From positions 1-11,207 of the forward strand of contig DGES01000030.1 in the NCBI GenBank assembly GCA_002386065.1: a DNA stretch of 11,207 bases, given 5' to 3'. The first letter of the stretch is position 1, and the number at the start of each line of letters is the position of its first letter. Below are positions 7,835 to 11,207 of this stretch, piece by piece. A model generated the notes under the pieces. That model did not search any database. It was not told the DNA's origin and saw nothing but the letters and a program-made list of their open reading frames with translations. This DNA comes from Firmicutes bacterium UBA3920 (GTDB lineage: Bacteria > Bacillota > Clostridia > Caldicoprobacterales > Xylanivirgaceae). The translations under genes were made by a program, and so were the position numbers.

Positions 7835-8554
7835 TCATTTAGCAGTAATAATGCCATCTACATACCTTGGCACTATAGATATCACATCTTCTTTTAAACA
7901 ATATGTAATATCGTCATAGTACCCAGCTTCTTTGAGTATATTATAATGTCGACAATTTTTTATAACTGATTCCAAATTGTCACTATAACTATCATACATA
8001 TATCTACACACAAAACCAAGATCATCAAGTTCAAGGGAAATATCGTGAGCAGCAATCCTAGATATAATTGCCCCTACAGTTACAATATCATCTAATGAAA
8101 ATTGCCCCTCTGTGCCGGCGCATATAAATACCACATCTTCATCCTTCGATAATATATATTGAGCTATAGCCTCTGCATTTATCAGTGCACCAAGTATAAT
8201 TTTATCTGCTCCTTCTGCCTTTCTTATGGCCTTAGTTCCATTTGTAGTAGTAAATATTATCATCCTACCTTCCACTACATTCCTTGTATATTCATTAGGT
8301 GAATTTGACAGATGAAAACCTTCTATCTTTAGGGCTTCCCTCTCACCGCCAAGGAGATATTCACCCTTTTCGCCATTCTTATAAAGAGCCATGGCCTCTT
8401 CGATTTCTACTACAGGAATTATCCCCTTACAACCATTATTTAGAGAGGTGATAATAGTACTAGTCGCTCTAAATACATCCACTACCACTACTAAATTCCC
8501 AGGGATCTTGTTTTCCTGAACATCATCATAGGTTGCATATACCGTTATATCCAT
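7835..8554 (-). CDS. comB: 2-phosphosulfolactate phosphatase (ComB/YitC family)
   Basis: ComB hydrolyses 2-phosphosulfolactate to sulfolactate, a step of coenzyme M synthesis in methanogens and, in Bacillus (YitC), of spore sulfolactate formation. From the ATG at 8554 (239 residues) the family motifs are VDVFRATSTI at 25-34, GGER at 69-72, the NSPNEY element at 84-89, TTTNGTKAI at 102-110 and CAGTEGQFSLDD at 145-156. A GTG four codons earlier (8566) lies in front of the SD GGAGGG, which is placed correctly for the ATG, so I start at 8554. The gene has its own consensus promoter. No comA, comC or sulfite-handling gene lies nearby. The neighbouring spmAB genes make a spore role attractive, but this is inference. 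Confidence 0.93.
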   Translation of the reverse strand: MDITVYATYDDVQENKIPGNLVVVVDVFRATSTIITSLNNGCKGIIPVVEIEEAMALYKNGEKGEYLLGGEREALKIEGFHLSNSPNEYTRNVVEGRMIIFTTTNGTKAIRKAEGADKIILGALINAEAIAQYILSKDEDVVFICAGTEGQFSLDDIVTVGAIISRIAAHDISLELDDLGFVCRYMYDSYSDNLESVIKNCRHYNILKEAGYYDDITYCLKEDVISIVPRYVDGIITAK

Positions 8555-8582
8555 AATTCCCTCCACACTAATCTCTCATTTA

Positions 8583-8610
8583 TTGACAATCATATCAAAT
8601 AGGATATAAT
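8583..8610 (+). promoter_or_regulatory. Consensus sigma-A promoter reading away from comB
   Basis: On the plus strand TTGACA (8583-8588) and TATAAT (8605-8610), both perfect, are separated by 16 bp. No plus-strand gene lies downstream before abrB at 10387. It would yield either a short non-coding RNA or a transcript antisense to spmB. Confidence 0.6.
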
Positions 8611-8616
8611 TGTCAA
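8589..8616 (-). promoter_or_regulatory. Sigma-A promoter of comB
   Basis: On the minus strand TTGACA (8616-8611) and TATGAT (8594-8589) are separated by 16 bp. The start near 8582 gives a leader of about 28 nt with the comB SD. It almost completely overlaps the facing plus-strand promoter, so the two should compete for RNA polymerase. Confidence 0.75.
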
Positions 8617-8816
8617 TATAAATTTTTAATTTCTGTTTTTTGAATCCTTGACATACCAATGATTCTATCTTTAATTATCTAAACCATAGATAAGCTTGAG
8701 TTTTCGCATTTTTCTTGATCATAGATAAATCAATGCCTTTAACGTTTTATGCGTAAGCAGCTAATAAGATACTATAAATCAGTGTAATTCAAAGGCTTTT
8801 ATAAATGCTTTTTTTT
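8617..8816 (+). ncRNA. Candidate small RNA from the facing promoter
   Basis: A transcript from the plus-strand promoter would begin near 8617. It could end at the hairpin AAAGGC (8791-8796)/GCTTTT (8807-8812), which runs into T8-like DNA up to 8816, giving about 200 nt. It would contain the 7-bp hairpin at 8675-8693. It matches no RNA family I recognise, and the terminator stem is short and includes a G-U pair. This is a hypothesis only. Confidence 0.25.
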
Positions 8817-8883
8817 ACAAAAACTCAAATAAGATGTTTACAGAATGTAATTATATCGTTTAAAATTAATGTGCTTAGTTAAT

Positions 8884-9414
8884 CTATGCAAATACGAATT
8901 TACATACTGCCACCGCCGCTATAAAACCTGCAAACTCTGCTATAAATGCAGCAATTAGTGTATAGCGAGTATTTTTTATCCCTATTGAACCAAAGTATAT
9001 AGATAAGGTATAGAGTATAGTTTCACTAGATCCCATTGCAGTAGATGCTACCCGCCCTATAAAAGAATCTGCTCCATATATGCTAAATAGCTCTGCAACA
9101 ATCCCTAAAGAAGCCATACCTGATATGGGCCGCATTACAACTAGAGGGAGTATTTCAGATGGAATTCCCACTATATTGGCCAATGGAGTTAATGCAGATA
9201 CAAATATATCCATGGCTCCCGATGTTCTAAATATGCCAATGGCAATAAACATTGTAACTAGATAGGGCATAATACGAATAGCCGTAGTAATCCCTTCCTC
9301 TGCACCTTCAATAAACGTGGAATACACATCTACTCCCTTTGTATATCCATATATGAGTATGGTGGATATAAATAGGGGAAGTAAATATTTTGATATGACT
9401 TCTATTACATCCAT
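8884..9414 (-). CDS. spmB: Spore maturation protein SpmB
   Basis: SpmB is an integral membrane protein that acts with SpmA. In Bacillus and Clostridium, loss of the pair gives spores with poorly dehydrated cores and reduced heat resistance. The 176 residues contain several hydrophobic segments of the nucleoside-recognition (Gate) fold, with conserved RPISGM (95-100) and GRVASTAMGSSET (120-132). The frame is open 45 nt further upstream. However, the ATG at 9414 has an SD-like AAAGG 10 nt before it and gives the usual length (Bacillus SpmB is about 178), so the extra 15 residues are dropped. It overlaps the end of spmA by 10 nt, indicating translational coupling. Confidence 0.93.
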   Translation of the reverse strand: MDVIEVISKYLLPLFISTILIYGYTKGVDVYSTFIEGAEEGITTAIRIMPYLVTMFIAIGIFRTSGAMDIFVSALTPLANIVGIPSEILPLVVMRPISGMASLGIVAELFSIYGADSFIGRVASTAMGSSETILYTLSIYFGSIGIKNTRYTLIAAFIAEFAGFIAAVAVCKFVFA

Positions 9415-9983
9415 CTTTTTAGTACCTTTGCTGATATTATGCCAGTAGCTGTGGAACATATGGTAGCAATCAGGGTTGTGCCTACTATCTCAGATGGATT
9501 TGATGAGCCGGCGCTGCCCCGCATTGCAATTATTGTGGCAGGTATTAATTGCACAGATGAGCCGTTTATCACCAAAAACATACACATGGCATCTGTAGCA
9601 CGATCCTTTTCCCGATTTAATTCCTGAAGATGCTCCATGGCCTTTACACCAAATGGAGTTGCTGCATTGCCAAGGCCAAATATATTGGCGGTCATATTCA
9701 TTGCCATGGCCCCCATGGCTGGATGTTCTTTAGGTACATCAGGAAATAGAAAACTTAAAAATCTTCCCATCTTTTTAGATATACCTTCTATTAAACCTGA
9801 ACGCTGAGCTATTTTCATAAGGCCAAGCCACATAGAATATATACCTATAAATCCAAAACATAACTCCACCGCCTGCACTGCACCGTCCATTCCTGCTTGT
9901 ACGACCTCAACTATATTCCCATTTAATATGCCTAAAAATATACCTATTATCATCATAAACAGCCATATAATCCCTGCCCCCAC
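9405..9983 (-). CDS. spmA: Spore maturation protein SpmA
   Basis: SpmA is a multipass membrane protein working with SpmB in spore core dehydration. The 192 residues show hydrophobic segments throughout and the Gate-family signature GLGNAATPFG (103-112), close to Bacillus SpmA. An ATG lies at 9992, but its SD (GAAAGG) would touch the start codon. The GTG at 9983 has the same SD 9 nt upstream and gives an N-terminus that aligns with Bacillus SpmA, so I prefer it; the ATG remains possible. A short ORF ends just upstream, its TGA overlapping this SD. The sequence beyond contains a candidate Spo0A-controlled promoter. The spmAB pair is inserted here between abrB and metG. Confidence 0.93.
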   Translation of the reverse strand: MGAGIIWLFMMIIGIFLGILNGNIVEVVQAGMDGAVQAVELCFGFIGIYSMWLGLMKIAQRSGLIEGISKKMGRFLSFLFPDVPKEHPAMGAMAMNMTANIFGLGNAATPFGVKAMEHLQELNREKDRATDAMCMFLVINGSSVQLIPATIIAMRGSAGSSNPSEIVGTTLIATICSTATGIISAKVLKRWM

Positions 9984-9996
9984 CGATATCATCCTT

Positions 9997-10065
9997 TCAA
10001 AATACTAAATCTTGTCTATTGATATGCCACACCACTTGTCCATTATAACGTAATATTGTCAGCAT
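9997..10065 (-). CDS. Possible 22-residue small protein or leader peptide before spmA
   Basis: An ATG at 10065 preceded by SD AAAGGA (4 nt spacing) opens a 22-codon frame beginning MLTILRYNGQVVWHIN and ending in TGA at 9997. The stop overlaps the SD of spmA, as in translationally coupled genes. The same frame is open upstream to an ATG at 10116 (39 codons), but that start has no SD. The composition looks protein-like rather than random AT-rich DNA. I do not recognise the peptide and assign no function; it may be a leader peptide, a real small protein, or chance. Confidence 0.4.
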   Translation of the reverse strand: MLTILRYNGQVVWHINRQDLVF

Positions 10066-10134
10066 AGTTTCCTTTAACTCACGTCCATTATTTTTAATAT
10101 ATATGTTTTTATCCATATCTAAATAATTAACACA

Positions 10135-10162
10135 TTCATAGGCGAAGGGAAAAAATAAGCAA
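10135..10162 (-). promoter_or_regulatory. Candidate promoter for spmAB
   Basis: On the minus strand TTGCTT (10162-10157) and TATGAA (10140-10135) are 16 bp apart, each matching sigma-A consensus at 4 of 6 positions. It is weak on its own, but the tandem 0A site ends 4 bp upstream of the -35, the position expected for activator contact. The start near 10128 would give a leader of about 145 nt to spmA. A sporulation sigma factor could also be used. Confidence 0.4.
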
Positions 10163-10166
10163 CTTG

Positions 10167-10183
10167 TGTAGAATTTTGTCGAA
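10167..10183 (+). promoter_or_regulatory. Tandem Spo0A (0A) boxes upstream of spmAB
   Basis: TGTAGAA (10167-10173) is followed 3 bp later by a perfect TGTCGAA (10177-10183). This is the 7-3-7 arrangement bound by a Spo0A dimer. The first box has one mismatch to the consensus. It sits next to the -35 of the candidate spmAB promoter and about 130 bp upstream of the abrB promoter. Confidence 0.6.
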
Positions 10184-10312
10184 TTTATCTGCCGGACTCT
10201 TCCCTTGTTTGAAATGACATCGTTTTCACAAAAAAATTAAATCCCTGAAACCTAGTAATTATAGACTTTTCAACCAAAATAATAAAAATTTGCGAAAAAT
10301 GTTGAAAAAATG

Positions 10313-10341
10313 TTGACTTTAAATGTAATTACTGGTAATAT
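10313..10341 (+). promoter_or_regulatory. Sigma-A promoter of abrB
   Basis: TTGACT (10313-10318) and TAATAT (10336-10341) are 17 bp apart. The start near 10349 gives a leader of about 38 nt that carries the 0A box and the abrB SD. Confidence 0.75.
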
Positions 10342-10356
10342 AAATATGTAAGAACT

Positions 10357-10373
10357 TGTCGAATTTTGTTTAA
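10357..10373 (+). promoter_or_regulatory. Spo0A (0A) box in the abrB leader
   Basis: A perfect TGTCGAA (10357-10363) is followed after 3 bp by a degenerate box, TGTTTAA (10367-10373). It lies at about +9 to +25 of the predicted abrB transcript. In B. subtilis Spo0A~P represses abrB from tandem 0A boxes just downstream of its promoter, so the same control is likely here. A weaker 7-3-7 pair, TTGCGAA/TGTTGAA, is at 10290-10306 upstream of the -35. Confidence 0.7.
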
Positions 10374-10386
10374 AGGAGGGGCATAT

Positions 10387-10653
10387 ATGAAATCTACAGG
10401 TATAGTAAGAAAGGTCGATGAATTAGGTCGGGTGGTTATTCCGATTGAGCTTCGTCGTACACTTGGTATTGAAGAAAAAGATGCATTAGAGATATATGTA
10501 GATGGTGAGCATATCATACTCAAAAAGTATGAACCTGCATGTATCTTCTGCGAAGACGCGCGAGATGTTCAAATGTATAAGGGAAAAAATATATGTAAAG
10601 AATGCCTCGCAGAGCTAGCCCAAAAAGGCAGCAACTTAGTTGATAATGATTAA
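10387..10653 (+). CDS. abrB: AbrB-family transition-state regulator with C-terminal Cys4 motif
   Basis: This is a DNA-binding protein that in Bacillus represses post-exponential and sporulation genes during growth. The first 50 of 88 residues are almost identical to Bacillus AbrB and include KSTGIVRKVDELGRVVIPIE of the swapped-hairpin AbrB/MazE fold and its DNA-contacting arginines. The rest differs: instead of the Bacillus multimerisation tail it has C52-x2-C55 and C70-x2-C73, a likely zinc-binding or redox-sensitive module common in clostridial AbrB proteins. The ATG at 10387 follows a strong SD, AAAGGAGGG; the open frame upstream begins at an unlikely TTG. Opposite orientation to rsmI and metG is the same as in B. 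subtilis. Confidence 0.95.
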   Translation: MKSTGIVRKVDELGRVVIPIELRRTLGIEEKDALEIYVDGEHIILKKYEPACIFCEDARDVQMYKGKNICKECLAELAQKGSNLVDND

Positions 10654-10730
10654 TTTTTTAAAAGTAGCTAGTGTGTTTGCATAATAATATACATTGCATC
10701 TAATTTGCTACAGAAAATCGATATTTTTTT

Positions 10731-10757
10731 AGCAGCCCATAGGGCTGCTTTTTTTTT
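10731..10757 (+). terminator. Rho-independent terminator of abrB
   Basis: A perfect 8-bp stem, AGCAGCCC (10731-10738)/GGGCTGCT (10742-10749), with a 3-nt loop is followed by an unbroken T-run to 10757. On the minus strand the run after the stem is A, so it ends the abrB transcript only, although it sits directly behind the rsmI stop. Confidence 0.93.
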
Positions 10758-11207
10758 ATATATTTATACTATGCTTATAAACCTCTGATTTAGGTATACC
10801 ACGATCTCTTGCCACCTGCTTGACTGCTTCCTTTTTACTAAGTCCGCACTCCATATACTTTTCTATATGCTCCTTTATCGTTATATCTTTAAATGAATAT
10901 AGTCGATCGTCATGGGAAAGCCCTTCAAGTACTATCACTAACTCCCCTTTTATATCCCTATCTTTAAAATGGTCTATTATTTCATCTAGATTACCCCGTA
11001 CCACCTCTTCATGTATTTTAGTAAGCTCCCTGAGCACAGCGCCTTTCCTATCCCCTCCAAATATTTTCGACATCTCATTTAGAGTATCCATAAGTCTGTG
11101 GGGGGCCTCATAGAAGATCATAGTACGTTCTTCATCCTTGAGATTATTTAACCATTCATATCTCTCACTTTTTTTATTCGGCAAAAAACCCTCAAATGCA
11201 AATCGAT
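10756..11207 (-). CDS. rsmI: 16S rRNA cytidine-2'-O-methyltransferase RsmI, C-terminal part
   Basis: RsmI uses SAM to methylate the 2'-OH of C1402 in the decoding centre of 16S rRNA. The visible 149 residues begin inside the protein with FEGFLPNKKSER, then EAPHRL, the conserved RELTKIHEEVVRG and the KGELVIVLEG strand of the tetrapyrrole-methylase fold. They end in a helix-turn-helix-like tail (SKKEAVKQVARDRG). The N-terminal half, with most of the SAM pocket, lies beyond the right edge; an apparent TTG start at 11184 is internal. It converges with abrB across the abrB terminator, as yabC and abrB do in B. subtilis. Confidence 0.95.
   Translation of the reverse strand, partial: RFAFEGFLPNKKSERYEWLNNLKDEERTMIFYEAPHRLMDTLNEMSKIFGGDRKGAVLRELTKIHEEVVRGNLDEIIDHFKDRDIKGELVIVLEGLSHDDRLYSFKDITIKEHIEKYMECGLSKKEAVKQVARDRGIPKSEVYKHSINI

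Larger units (their letters stand above)
8555..8883. other. Non-coding region between comB and spmB
   Basis: About 330 bp without a supported ORF. The left end carries two facing sigma-A promoters inside a 9-bp inverted repeat (8582-8590 and 8609-8617). The middle has a perfect 7-bp hairpin, TTATCTA/TAGATAA (8675-8681 with 8687-8693), and a CATAGATAA direct repeat (8685-8693 and 8720-8728). TTGAGTTTT at 8698-8706 has its inverted copy AAAACTCAA near 8819. A weak hairpin with a T-run lies at 8791-8816. No convincing terminator for spmB is visible. Confidence 0.6.
9984..10386. other. Divergent control region between spmA and abrB
   Basis: About 400 bp holding, from left to right, a short minus-strand ORF coupled to spmA, a candidate minus-strand promoter, a tandem Spo0A-box-like site, an unassigned stretch (10190-10288), the abrB promoter flanked by further 0A-like boxes, and the abrB SD. 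The frame track gives no long ORF here. Confidence 0.7.

Noticed and set aside
8648..8653. Second plus-strand TTGACA in the comB-spmB gap
   Set aside because: No acceptable -10 hexamer 16-18 bp downstream.
8617..8883. Possible riboswitch or miniature transposon in the comB-spmB gap
   Set aside because: No known aptamer core is recognisable, and the short repeats do not form terminal inverted repeats with target duplications.
11113..11184. Apparent TTG start of rsmI at 11184
   Set aside because: The frame continues upstream with FEGF, the conserved residues before LP, so the gene is simply cut by the window edge.

Overview
This window looks like chromosomal DNA from a low-GC, endospore-forming member of the Clostridia. 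The evidence is strong AT bias, purine-rich Shine-Dalgarno (SD) sequences, a T-box leader, spmA/spmB, AbrB with Spo0A-type boxes, and a gene order (rsmI-abrB-...-metG-tatD-...-yabE-...-rsmA) that matches the conserved block around abrB/metS/yabD/yabE/ksgA in Bacillus subtilis. I cannot name a genus or species. No mobile element, CRISPR array, tRNA or rRNA gene was recognised.

Layout from left to right. 1-209 is the N-terminal piece of rsmA (minus strand, cut by the window edge). 284-1396 is a yabE-like cell-wall protein with G5 and 3D domains (minus). 1397-1900 is a divergent intergenic region with two sigma-A promoters aimed at yabE. 1901-4006 (plus) is a MecA-type class B penicillin-binding lipoprotein that starts at TTG. 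It converges on a TatD nuclease/radical SAM fusion (4114-5505, minus), with a shared bidirectional hairpin terminator at the junction. metG (5514-7454, minus) lies 8 nt upstream of tatD and is controlled by a methionine-specific T-box leader (about 7486-7750). comB (7835-8554, minus) encodes a 2-phosphosulfolactate phosphatase. 8555-8883 is a non-coding stretch whose left end carries two consensus sigma-A promoters facing each other. spmB and spmA (8884-9983, minus, overlapping by 10 nt) encode spore-maturation membrane proteins. 9984-10386 is a divergent control region with Spo0A-box-like sequences, followed by abrB (10387-10653, plus) and its terminator. 10756-11207 is the C-terminal part of rsmI (minus, cut by the window edge).

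How the genes fit together. rsmI, rsmA and metG serve translation. yabE and the penicillin-binding protein, transcribed divergently, serve cell-wall remodelling. spmA/spmB and abrB belong to sporulation and transition-state control, and comB may contribute to spore sulfolactate. The most interesting part is the spmA-abrB intergenic region. A perfect 0A box just downstream of the abrB promoter suggests Spo0A~P repression of abrB, as in Bacillus. A second tandem 0A site sits beside a candidate promoter pointing at spmAB. This would give one divergent switch, in which Spo0A turns abrB off and the spore-maturation operon on. Other points of interest are the TatD/radical SAM fusion with a possible internal start, the absence of rnmV from its usual place between yabE and rsmA, a possible small RNA between comB and spmB, and a short ORF coupled to spmA.
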